A stretch of 64,000 bases of DNA from Ambrosia x helenae (taxonomy: Eukaryota; Streptophyta; Magnoliopsida; Asterales; Asteraceae), in assembly GCA_030844895.1 (NCBI GenBank), contig JAUTDX010002165.1:1-64000 (forward strand), read 5' to 3'. A program made the translations under genes and the position numbers. Below, piece after piece: positions 11,765 to 22,813 of this stretch (position 1 is its first letter; each line of letters opens with the position of its first letter). The notes below the pieces were generated by a model, which was given only the letters and a program-made list of their open reading frames with translations, was not told the origin of the DNA and did no database searches.

Positions 11765-12868
11765 ACTATTGAATACGAAAAAAAATTAAAGCAATTTTGT
11801 CGCAAATTTGGTCGGCATCAAAAGGACTCACAAATGGTCGTTCGTAGTGTATTCTTCCCAAGCAGCCATCACAAGTTTATATATATATATATAAACCCAT
11901 CGTACTGGAAATTAACTAGCTGAATACGATGCAACACCACCTATTACATAGTCCTGGTTTACAAGTTGTTCAACAATGCATGAAAAACATGCATGTTTTT
12001 TTTTTCTTTTCAAAATCTGATGCTGGTGCCTTGGTATTGGGGAATTTTAAGCTAATATGGCAGGTAATGCAAATATATTGAAAGTTGAAGATAAAGTTCG
12101 AGGTTAAAAATTATATATTGTAATTTTGAGTTAATGCATGTACTTATCGGTCTAGTTTAATTATTTTTTATATTATGACATTATGTTAGCATTGATCTAT
12201 TATAGTATACATATAAACAAATTATTAGGGTGTCGATCTGTTTCTCAAATATGTGTGTTCTGCGTTTTTTATTCCATGCATTAAATGACTTCAAGTCGAA
12301 TGCACATGATGTGAAGTTGTATGATGTGCTCATACGCCGTCCGTTTATGATGTGCTCTATGATGTCAAACGTTTCGTTTGCGTATGGTATAATATGATCT
12401 CTTTTTCCGTTAAAAAAAAATTGATGTCAAACGTTTATCCACATTTATTCATTGTTGAATAAGTTTCATAAGCGTACTTTACAAAATTTGGTTCTTATTG
12501 CTTGCTACACACATATATATAACCCAGGTAATGGTGTTAAACTAAGTTAATTGTTTATGGGATCCATGAAGAGTTCTTCACGTTTATATATCATTGGTTC
12601 CAACTCCCAAGCTTCATTCTTTTAATATGTGTACGCTTTACTCAATCGATCAACGTGATCTTGATCCAAGTTTCAAGATTAAAAAGTTAGTACGCCGGTT
12701 TTCGAGCTCCAAATTGCTTACTTAAATGTATATGTAAATGTGTGTATTATGTGCAAACGAAATCATGATAGTATATTGTTCATCTTCTTTTTTGCATTTA
12801 GAATCCATATACTACAATAGTTATATGAATAGAATATGATTAATGTGCATGGCTAATATGATGTAATT
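11765..12868. other. Intergenic, no supported gene
   Basis: AT-rich DNA with an (AT)n tract at about 11878-11893 and a twice-used TGATGTCAAACGTTT (12361 and 12422). No convincing coding, RNA or element signal was seen. A TGGTCGTTCGTAGTG phrase near 11835 could be an isolated CACTA-type end. Confidence 0.4.
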
Positions 12869-13410
12869 TAGGGGTGCAAACGAGCTGAGCGGCTCGCGAG
12901 CTACTCGAGATCGGTTCGCTAAAAAACTCGAATGAGCCGAGTCTTATTGAGCTCAAGCCCGAAATAAAGCTCATTTATTTATCGAGCTCGAGCCTCGAAT
13001 GTAAAGCTCGGTTGGGCTCGTCGAGTCTTATCGAGTTTTGCTTATTTATGTCAATTAATACTATATAGCCCAATTGTATTGCAACTCATGCATTAACTAA
13101 ATTACTTTGGCAATGGGCTTCTTAATTGTCTAAAACAAGCTCATTAATGGTCCAAAACGAGTCCTTAATAGTCCAAAACGAGCTCCTTAATGGTCCAAAA
13201 CGAGCTCAAGCCGAGATTGGGCTCGTTTAAACTCTTGCCACATACACTTTGATCGAGCTTTTGAGTCGAGCTCGAGTTCTTAAATATATTATCGAGCCGA
13301 GCTCGAACCCAAAATACAAGGCTTGAATTGAGCTCTAGCTTCTGAAAATCGTCACGAGCCTAGCTCGATAATGCAAGGCTCGGACTCGGCTCGGCTCGTT
13401 TGCACCCCTA
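12869..13410. mobile_element. hAT-type MITE (GAGCTCGAG-rich family)
   Basis: Terminal repeats TAGGGGTGCAAACGAGC and GCTCGTTTGCACCCCTA are perfect inverses. Flanking 8-mers ATGTAATT and TTGTAATT (7 of 8) form the target-site duplication. The interior is full of GAGCTCGAG- and GGCTCG-type words and encodes nothing. This is a widespread class of plant non-autonomous hAT elements. Confidence 0.92.
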
Positions 13411-13596
13411 TTGTAATTTAATTACACCTCTATTCATGAAATGAAGGATTCAAATGCTACAAGAAGCAGATATAAGCATACGTTTGTTGATGTTCGGAAA
13501 AAGTATGCTAAATATATAATCAGTTTAATTTAATTACACTTTCTTCTATATGATTTTTAGGAAATTCAAAACTTTTGTCAAGTTATAATATATTAA

Positions 13597-14030
13597 GGGT
13601 ATGTTTGGCAAGGAGCTTTTGAGAGCTTTTAGGAGCTTCAAGCTTCAAGCTTTTAAGAAAAAGCTCCTACTCAATAAAAAGCCTTGTTTGGTTGAAGGAG
13701 CTAGAAGCTTTTAGGTCGGAGAAAAAGCTCTATAGTGAAAAGCTACTAGTAGTAGCTTTTAAGAAAAAGCTCTACTAGCTACAAGCTTTTAATTAGTAAA
13801 TGACACAAATACCCATTCTATTTTAAAAATAAAATAAAAACCTTCTCTACAAGCTTTTAATTATGTCCATTTTGGTCATTTTGTACATTTTATTAAAAGC
13901 TCCAGCTACTCTGCCAAACACCAAAATATATTTAAAAAGCTTCCAGCTACCAGCTTCCAGCTAACAGCTTGCAGCTACCAGCTACCAGCTTGCAGCTACC
14001 AGCCTCCAGCTAGTTTTGCCAAACATACCC
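13597..14030. mobile_element. PIF/Harbinger (Tourist-like) MITE
   Basis: Ends GGGTATGTTTGGCAA and TTGCCAAACATACCC lie between perfect TAA target-site duplications (13594-13596 and 14031-14033). The interior is built of AGCTTTTA and AGCTACCAGCTT words. The 3-bp TAA duplication and GTTTGG-type ends are the Tourist hallmark. Confidence 0.92.
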
Positions 14031-14033
14031 TAA

Positions 14034-15859
14034 GACGTATTATAGGTACCGGGTTATCTAAAAAGTATAAAAGTTGATGCCACGTATCGGAGGCTTGAAA
14101 GTAACACATTCGTAAGGGTGTAGTGGTTTAAGTGACTAAGGATATAGTGGTTTAACTGAAAAGATAGTTAATGTATCTTCACATGATTGGATGAGAAAAT
14201 AAAAATAAAAAAGAAAGAGAGACGTAAGAGACGTTCAAGTGCATACAAGTTCTATCTTTATGAATGCTTGTAAAACATTTTTTTTCGAAAGAAAGTATGA
14301 CAATTGTTATTATTTCTCATAACCTTTTCACCTCATAAATGTTAGCATTTTCTATTCACAACGTAAGAGCGTCTCAGTTGGCGTTTATAAACAACCACTC
14401 ATTTCTCCTCCACATCAACTCTTATTGACCACGGATGGCTAAGAAAGGTCCATTGTAGATGCTCATAAAACATAAAATTAAATCATTATAGTGATGAGAT
14501 ATCATGTTCGATCTTAACCTCACGTTCTTTGTTTAAGGTTTAATCTGTTTACATCCTTCTTGTGATGGAACCAGGCCGACAAAGGGCCCATAGAGGGTAC
14601 GTTGGGCTACTCATGTGATGGTACCGATCTCATCCCTAATTTAAAGTAATTATTTACTTTTAAACTAGTTACCGAATGTTCTCATTTATTATGCTAACTT
14701 TATATAAAAAAACGGTCATTGGTCATATCAACACGCGAATATTTGTATTTAGGTTCGTATGTCTGATAAGATTTTTAGGTTCGGATTCATGTTAGGTTGA
14801 ACCCGCTAACCTTAGAACACGACCTAGAGAAAGATACATGTAAATTTTTTAAAAAGTATACAACAAAAACGTTTACAAACGTATATATTTGAAAAACTAA
14901 TATTTTTATTGAAGTTAATTAATAAATATTTGTTAAAGATGCGAGACGAAAATTTTTTCGGGGAAAAAGTTAACATAATATTAATAAAAGAATTAAAAAA
15001 GTATATTTAATTTTTTTTTCTAAATCTCACAAATCATCTTTTAAGTTTAATATATTTTTTTTTCTTCAAATTTTGTTAAATAGAATATTTTTAAAGGAAA
15101 ATATTTAAACTAATAAAATTTGAAGTGAGAAAAAATATTCATTTAAAAAATACCCATTTTAATAAATATTTTTCATACTACCCATCTTCGCAAATAATAT
15201 TTTTAAGTACTGCTGCTTGGGAAAAAAAAACTCCCGAACCTCTTAAGTCTTAACTCTTTTTCGTTCCTGCTTGGTCTAATGTCTGGGTGCGTATGGCGGA
15301 ACACTAAGAGCACCTTTCAAGTCGGCTAAAAAAAAAGAAAAAAAAAGCAGAGAAATTGGTCAAGAAAAAGAACTGCGCTAGTCGACATTTAGAAATCATA
15401 TACCCTGACTCACATCACACAACAATAGAAAGTTATCATATATCCCAGAATGTGATGTCATGAAATCTATAACCCTTTCAATAATTAAATACCCCAGGGG
15501 ATCCAAGTGCGTATGTAGTTGACCCAGTGAGGATCTTAAAGACATTATTAGTGGGGTCAACATGAGTCAGCATTTAATGGTTCATTATGTCGTGGGCTCC
15601 TCCACGTACCTGTTTCTTGTAGCCTTGTTCTCATCTCTTCCATAGAGTTTAGCCCAACTTATGAAAATACGATAATTTTAAAAAAAAATAGTACTTTTAC
15701 CACCGGACCAGATATCAAACCTTTAATTCGTTAAAGTGTGGATGTAATAAGACAGTCAATGGTAATTAAGTCTCATAAAAAATGGCACTTTTAGAACCGG
15801 ACCAGATATCAAGCTTCTAACATGTTAAGTTGGAGATGTAAGATTTTGAAATACATTTT
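14034..15859. other. Intergenic, no supported gene
   Basis: AT-rich with poly-A and poly-T runs. Apart from a repeated phrase GGACCAGATATCAA (15706 and 15799), no structure, coding frame or RNA was recognised. Confidence 0.45.
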
Positions 15860-16289
15860 GAGTTAATGGCAAAAATCGTCCGTAATGTTTGGTCAGTTTT
15901 ATTACATCAGTCTAAAATTAAAATTTTTTACATCTGGGTCATTCTGTCTTACATTTTGTTGCTAAATTCATCCCTAACACTAACTCTAGTTAACTATTGT
16001 CATTAACTCTTAGGGTATTTTGTCTTTTTGGCTGCCTCCATTTTAAAACTCAATTTAAACAGAGTTATTCATACCCTTAAAAGACAAAAAATACCCAGAT
16101 GTAAAAAGGAGGGCCGTAAAAAAGACAAAAATACCCCTAAAGTTAACGACAATAGTTAACTGGGTTTAATGTCAGGGACGAATTTGGCAACAAAATGTAA
16201 AACATAAGGACCCATATGTAAAAAGTTTCGATTTTGGACTGATGTAGCAAAACTTGCCAAACCTCAGGGACAATTTTGGCCATCAACTC
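15860..16289. mobile_element. MULE-type foldback MITE, copy 1
   Basis: Two long inverted arms of roughly 170-180 bp: the left begins GAGTTAATGGCAAAAATCG, and the right ends with the inverse phrase (TTTTGGCCATCAACTC). They are flanked by a perfect 10-bp repeat AATACATTTT (15850-15859 and 16290-16299). Mutator-like elements duplicate about 9 bp. It is the same family as 27165-27414, where the duplication is exactly 9 bp. No coding capacity. Confidence 0.85.
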
Positions 16290-16299
16290 AATACATTTT

Positions 16300-19200
16300 T
16301 GTACCTGTTGAGTTTGTTGCATGTTTACCTGCTATCTTTATGTAATTTGCCGTTTATAAAGTGAAATATATAATTTAGCTATTATTTAGTTTTTATGTTC
16401 TTAACAAAGTACAATAAACTAAAATTGTGATTATTACATACACATCATTTTCACTATAAAAGTTTCAAATATCTAATATACCCGTAAAATTGATGAGAAC
16501 ATAAAACTAAACATAATGTAATACTTTATATCATAAAATCGTATAAAACATTACCAAATAAAGAAAACAAAGAAAAACATTTATTTTTCACATAAAATAA
16601 TAGGGTATGTTTATTACCAATATATATTGATAATCAGGTCAGGTATCATATAATTCAATACCCGTATACCTAACCCAAATCTTCAAATTTGCCCATCGAA
16701 TTTGGCTTTGATTGGTATCCTTAGCTTAAACTTGTAATAATCATATCAGCCAGCCAAAGTCAAAACGTCTAAATAGGTGTAAAATTAAATAAAGTTATAA
16801 ATAGTTATGAAAGTATATACATTTTTTTATTAAAACTGATTATTTGATGGAGAGGGACCCACCATTTCACTTTCGAACCGCTCTGGACAACCGGGCGAAA
16901 GTAAAGGTTTGGAATTCCAAGCACCCCTACAACAAGTCCAGAATGTAATGTCCGAAATTCTGGACTGATGCCACACAAGCACCATTGTGGGTGCTCTAAC
17001 TCTAACGGTACCCTCAATATACATGATGCATTTAAGCCAAACAATGTCGTGCTCTAACTCAAGCGGTACCATCAATGTACATGATACATTTACATGTTAT
17101 CATGTTTTAGGCATATAACTTACCAAGGATTTTAGCTTTCGTTTCATGGATTGCAAAGGAATTGGAATTCGCACGCCATAATTTGATTTGTAATTTTGAT
17201 GCATTCGTTTCATAAAATAGAATGAAATTTCAATGGAATCGAAATGTGAATTTCCTTCCATGTATTGTTGTTCCATACGATTCCTTCTTTTATTGTAACA
17301 AACAATATAGAAAGTCGGATACACTTTTCAGTTCTATCCAAATTCCATTCTATTCTCGTAAAACGAACGTTAAATAATTTAGTTTGTAAATAATCTACCA
17401 CATATTCGAATTAAAATATTTGATGTGTAACTGGTAAATTATTTCTTTAATATGTTGCAGCTGGATAACCATGACGAGTACACATGGGTTTTCAAACAAA
17501 TTTCAGAAAACATATCAGAATACTTTTAAAGGCAAAAAAGAAAACAATAATTGCAAAAAATGGTCCCTTCACAGTTCTCAAAAGGTGTTTCCTTACTTTA
17601 AAGTTTTGTATGTTTCATTAAAAGAAACAATCTATACATACAGGTAACAACCATATGTATCTTGATTTTAGCTGCGGTTCTCTTGTAGCTCTTCACTTGT
17701 CAAAACTCAAAACAAAAGTATTTATGTATTCCGTATGTACAATTCTGATTACTAGAAATCCAGTAAGATATGCAGATATGCATCTTTAAAATATATTTTA
17801 TAAAAAAATGCGCGCGCATACATATATTTATTTTGAAAACACGAGAAACAATTAAAACACATTTTTTCTTAGATTAAAAAAATTGAAGATATGAAAAAAG
17901 AGTATGAAGGAATCATTATTATTTCTCCCTAATCTTTTTTAAAAGCTTTAAAAAAACCTTTTCATTGTTTGTTATGGATATAACTATTTAAACATTACAA
18001 AAAAAAAATTTTAAATAAACAAATTATATCCATTTTGCGTTTATGTTACAACATACACATGTGTAAGTAAGTGATACAAAATTTAAATAAAAAGATATAA
18101 AATATTAGTTAGTTATTTTAAGTAGATAACCTACACGTGCATATGAAAGTAAAAAAAAAATATATGTGTTGGTGCATATTGGTGACAAGTGCTAGCCTAG
18201 ATAGCTGACGGCCTGACGTGTTTTGTGGTTGATAAGATAGTTTTCGTAGTCGATGTTTTGTCTTCTTATAGTGGTAGACGAACATGGATTAGGGATGAAT
18301 ATACCAGGGCGGACATGCCCTGCATATGTTCGCCCCAGGCGAACATGTCTCGTTATATAAAGACATATTGGCAGTTAGGTAAGTTGGTTGTTTTCTGGCA
18401 ATATCTTCGTGTGTGGTTTGATTTGGTTGTAATCATAACAACTTATATTCAATAGAAACCACGTTTAAAGTATTCCACATGGACGTATCTCTCGTATTCG
18501 TTCTTGTGTTTGCATTACCGGGTATCTAGAGGATTCCGCACTCTAGTTATCTTGTCAATCTTGTAATCGATCAATTCGACAAACCTACAACATGAATCAC
18601 TTATCAAATATTTAAAAGCCTCATATTTGTTGTGTGTGTTGTAGCAAAAGTTTAATGATAAAAAATGATCATCTTCATGTACGCACAACACACTTGTACA
18701 TTCACCTTTAATTGGATATATACGGGTACCACATTATCTTTCCTACTTTTACTGTGTTGGTAAACATTGTGTATAGATAAATTATACGCGAGTCTTTAAT
18801 TAAAGTTGGCTATTATTAAACACTTTCTATATATGTATAATATTGAATCTAATATAAAAATAACATAAATTTTGTCAAAAAAAATGCAAGTAAAAAAGTA
18901 TTGAATGTGTATGGAAACATAGCTCATGAATAGGCCAAATATAAGTGTGTGTAGGGGTGTGACCACTTAAACCCCCACAACATGGGATACCCTTAGTGGG
19001 TAAAGTTAAGAGATAAGTTCCAATTCTTTCCCATCCACACATACAAACTCCATTATTGTTTCTTCTTTAGAAATAAAGAATAAAAAAGAGAAATAGCGTA
19101 TAGATATTTAAGGTTGATTTCTATTTAAATTTGTGAGATTATGCTACAGATATAATAGAAAGAATCAAGTTTATTTCTATAAAAAATGTTGGAAATAACT

Positions 19201-19589
19201 TTTTCACATCCAATTTAAATACTATTTTATCTGTTTAAAACACTTTTATAAAAAATAAAATAAAAAACATTTCTTTGCGAGTTACAGTATTTAAACATGG
19301 AAAACTTCATACACATATTTGTAAAACTCTTCCCGAGTATTAACATAATTAAGCCTTCAAAAAATACACTTAAAAATCTTTCCCTTAAGCCAAAACATTA
19401 CTTAGAAAAACCTTATATAAAATAAGTAGGTAAGTTGTTTCTAGGTAAATATAGCCAATTGTATGAAGTTTTTACAAATTAAACATTAACCAACATTTAC
19501 AACCATATATTCGTGAACAAGATACGAATCATGTAAGCAAACGGGAGTGTGTCTGGTTCTTCTCAAGCTTGATCTTCCATCCAGCACCA
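16300..19589. other. Intergenic, with a short 58-bp-period duplication
   Basis: GTGCTCTAACTC with the CGGTACC and ACATGAT phrases that follow occurs at 16991 and again at 17049, a small tandem duplication. Around 18290-18480 there is a TATATAAAG box and an AATAGAAACC motif that could belong to a solo LTR, but no paired end was found. No gene is supported. Confidence 0.45.
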
Positions 19590-20695
19590 TTAGATTTTAG
19601 ATTTTTTAGCAATTTAGTGCTACAGTGCAATTTTTTTGTGCAACAAGTGGGTGTCAGAGTGAAATTTTGGTTTTTGAACTTGCGGGTTATGCATACGTCG
19701 CTCGATGGCACATGACCCCGGTGATGACTAGGAGGGAAGTTGATTAATCTGCAAGTTGAACTTGCGGATTTCTGGTTCTCTCTCTAACCCCCTTCACAAT
19801 CCTATGAAGTCATATTATTACATGCATAGCCAGATATTAATTAATCAGAACGTGGGTCGTAACACTCCTCCTCCTTCTCCTCTTCATCTCCGTCACCTCC
19901 TCCACCAATTCACCACAAACTTCCGTCCACCACGACTACCATGATAACCACCACAAAACACCCACCACCCCCTCCTTGGTTCCAATCCCAACGACTCCAT
20001 CATCGTCTGCCACCACCGTCAGAAGAAATCGATCCAAGATACGGTGTAGCAAAAAGATTAGTCCCTTCTGGTCCAAACCCACTTCACAATTAAAAAAAAT
20101 ATAAAAATTCTTTGATTTGAACATCCCTTTTTCTTGAACACATGATCCAATATTATACATTTAGTCTCTTCTAAACCAAACCCACTTTACAATTTATAAT
20201 TTTTAGTTCTTTTTCACTACCCATTTCATTAAAACTAAACAATTCATTATTATTTCCATCCTTGTTCTTGAATTTGAATTCCTATTGTTGAAGAGGACTA
20301 CAACATTGATGATGATATGGAAGCAGCAAAAACAAGAATGGAAATAGGTAAGATCGATTGATGAAAAATAGTTGTACTGTAAGCAAATAGTAGTTGTACT
20401 TTTTGTTATATGTTTATGGGTTGGAGGTGGTATCAAGAGAAGTCCATGAGTTGCATTAAATATACAGTCAGCTTGAAGTATATCCGCAAGTTCAACTTGC
20501 GGAGTTACCTCTCTCCTAATCACCACCTTCCTTCCCTCCTACTCATCACCTGGGTCATCTGCCATCGAGCCACATATGCATAACCAGCAAGTTGAACTTG
20601 TGGTTCACTAAAAACCAAAATTTCACTCTGACACCCACTTGTTGCACAAAAAAATTGCACTGCAACACTAAACTGCTAAAAAATCTAGATCTTAC
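19590..20695. mobile_element. Terminal-inverted-repeat element with repeated 19-bp dyads
   Basis: The left arm (about 19590-19690, with TGCAACAAGTGGGTGTCAGA) and the right arm (about 20590-20695, with TCTGACACCCACTTGTTGCA) are inverted copies. Inside each end lie copies of the palindromic word CCGCAAGTTGAACTTGCGG or close variants: about 19751-19768, 20483-20501 and 20586-20603, plus a half copy at 19677. The centre holds no convincing ORF. The superfamily is not assigned because no clean target duplication was identified. Confidence 0.7.
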
Positions 20696-20982
20696 CTATT
20701 AAAAAACACAAGAAAACGGTCAGTGTTTAAATTAACAAATCGAGAAATGACTAGAAAAAAACATTTTTCTAAGGTTTGGGAATACTTATCGTACCGCGAA
20801 GAACCCAGAATTCCACAAATAATTTACCAAACACCCCGCATACCGCAGGAATGTGCCCGCGGCACGCGGAGTCGCTTTTTGGCCGAATTGTTTTCTGCAG
20901 ATTCGTCTTTTTACTTAGCCGAAATTTTTGCAAGTTTTCATTATATTTTACCAACTTGATCCAACCTCAAGTTTTAACATTT

Positions 20983-21266
20983 CTAGGGCGTCAATTTCCA
21001 TATTTTATGCCCATAATTCCTAATCCGAACCCGGGTTTATAAGTTTTCCAATTCCATTGTTCAGTTGAGCATTCAACCCAAATCGATTCGTTAAGAGTTA
21101 TTGAACATCCTAGCTTAAGCTTTCCTAGGGCGTCACTTTCCATATTTTATGCCCATAATTCCTAATCCGAACCCGGGTTTATAAGTTTTCCAATTCCATT
21201 GTTCAGTTGAGCATTCAACCCAAATCGATTCGTTAAGAGGTATTGAACATCCTAGCTTAAGCTTTC
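20983..21266. repeat. Direct tandem duplication, 142-bp period
   Basis: CTAGGGCGTCA, then TTCCATATTTTATGCCCATA and GAACCCGGGTTTATAAG, occurs from 20983 and again from 21125 with only a few differences. The preceding 20750-20980 is GC-richer than its surroundings and looks like a retroelement remnant, but no LTR ends or proteins were recognised. Confidence 0.85.
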
Positions 21267-22093
21267 CATATTCCTATTCAATTTCTTTTTCCTTCCAACC
21301 ACAGTCACGACTATGGTTGGTCACAATGGGCAACACCTCCGCTTTTATGACCCCGCAAGTCATTTATGCTTTGGTTTTACATACCCAATTTATGATTCAT
21401 GGCCCTATATATGAACGTGAATGATCAATTTCCCTCAATCCACCAAACATAACCCCTAGACTACGGATGGTGATTCACTTATTTGTTTCCATCATAATCC
21501 ATGACTATCATTATTTTCCCGCTAGGCAATACCTCCCCTTCTATGACCCCATGGGTCATTTATACTTCGGTTTTACATGCCTAATTCACACGGTATCATC
21601 TAAGATCAATCATTCCCATGATCCAAATGATCATTCAATTTCTCTTAAAGATTTCCTATCTTTTTATTGCAACTTTTTAATCATAAGTTAATGTAAATAC
21701 AAACATACATACTTTCATACCTTAAAGGTTACCAATTCTACGAGCGTCCTTCCCGGTTTGACTACCTAAAGCCTCACTTGTTTTGCCAATAGTTTTAACC
21801 CAAATGACCATTAGCACACATAATCATTCATAGTCTGGATAAAACGTTTCCTCTTTTCGTATCAACGGTTAATTTTTGTTATATCGGTTAAGTAGCTTGA
21901 GTTTCAAAGTTTGCTCGATTTTTGTTTGAGAGAAACCTCATTCATCTAGTAGACCATATACAATCCATAGTTTGTTGCTTTAAGAACGTCAACATAGGAA
22001 AATAAAGGATAGGATCGAGTGAAAAAGTTAGGGTGAGGAGCGAGATCGAGGGCATACGGACGATGGACTTAATTAGACGGTGTGAAAATGGTC
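21267..22093. other. Intergenic, no supported gene
   Basis: TTTATGCCC-like words of the upstream remnant fade out. The phrase TATGACCCC with following GTCATTTAT occurs twice (about 21337 and 21540). No protein family was recognised. Confidence 0.4.
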
Positions 22094-22408
22094 TGTTGGT
22101 AATTTACGGACTTCAAGTCACAAGTCGGTGAACTTGGGGGATCAATATTGACAAGTTGGTCATAGTTGATTAAGTTTCCTAATTATGTTATAATTATAAT
22201 TGGTAATGTCTTGTCTAGCAAGTTTGGCTTAGTCTATATAAACCAAGTTGGGTTAGACATTATGAATAAGAGTCTAGAGAAACCGAGTTATGGTTTAAGA
22301 GTCTGTAATCAGTTTTTTGAGTTATATTTTCTGATTAATATATTGGAGAGTTATTCCATTCGTATTCGTATTCGTATTCGTGTTCTTATTATCGATTCTT
22401 GGACATGA
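22094..22408 (+). repeat. 5' LTR of the gag-only element
   Basis: Begins TGTTGGTAATTT, contains TCTATATAAACC as a likely TATA region, and ends around TTGGACATGA just before the primer-binding site. It has four ATTCGT units near its end, against three in the 3' LTR. Confidence 0.88.
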
Positions 22409-22410
22409 AT

Positions 22411-22426
22411 TGGTATCAGAGCCAGG
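22411..22426 (+). other. Primer-binding site (initiator Met-tRNA type)
   Basis: TGGTATCAGAGCCAGG matches the standard plant LTR-element site complementary to the 3' end of initiator methionine tRNA, placed two bases after the LTR. Confidence 0.88.
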
Positions 22427-22602
22427 TTGGGCTAAGCCAGGTTCAGCTGGAATGCGGTGCTGCGGTGATTGTAGCCTTGTGTCGAAAGTCTTCCTGATAG
22501 TGCGGTTCAGGCGGCGTGTCCCGTGGTGTAGCGGCGGTGCAAGATGGTGTTCAGCTGAAGGGGAGGACACAGGTTATGTGGTCCTTGGCTTGAGGGGAGG
22601 AT

Positions 22603-22812
22603 TGTTAGGGTTGGCAATCCAAGTCCCACATGGATGGAATAAGGAAGGGATGAGTTCCTTATAAGGTGGGTACACACTCCAATTAGTATGAGGCCTTTTG
22701 GGAAGAGCCCAAAAACAAATCCGTGCGGGCTAGGCCCAAAGCGGACAATATCATACTAATGTGGTGTGGAGTGTGCATGCGGTCCGATCCGATGGGTGCC
22801 CGGGTCCTAACA
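22603..22812 (+). repeat. Foreign LTR-like block inside the element (TRIM-like)
   Basis: Runs from TGTTAGGGTTGG to GGGTCCTAACA, with the TG...CA ends and the short inverted TGTTAGG/CCTAACA pair expected of an LTR. It contains TTATAAGG and a GCCCAAAGCGGACAATATC word that I associate with small plant LTR elements. It is preceded by a purine-rich TTGAGGGGAGGAT, which resembles the polypurine tract that sits before a 3' LTR. No 5-bp duplication flanks it, which argues against a simple nested insertion. Confidence 0.65.
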
Positions 22813-22813
22813 A

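Noticed and set aside
16805..17401. Cluster of short minus-strand ORFs near 17 kb
   Set aside because: Mutually overlapping frames over a small tandem duplication and AT-rich DNA; no conserved motif or splice pattern.
20983..21266. Short direct repeats considered as a CRISPR array
   Set aside because: Only two long adjacent units without spacers, in a plant nuclear genome. None of the tandem repeats in the window has repeat-spacer form.
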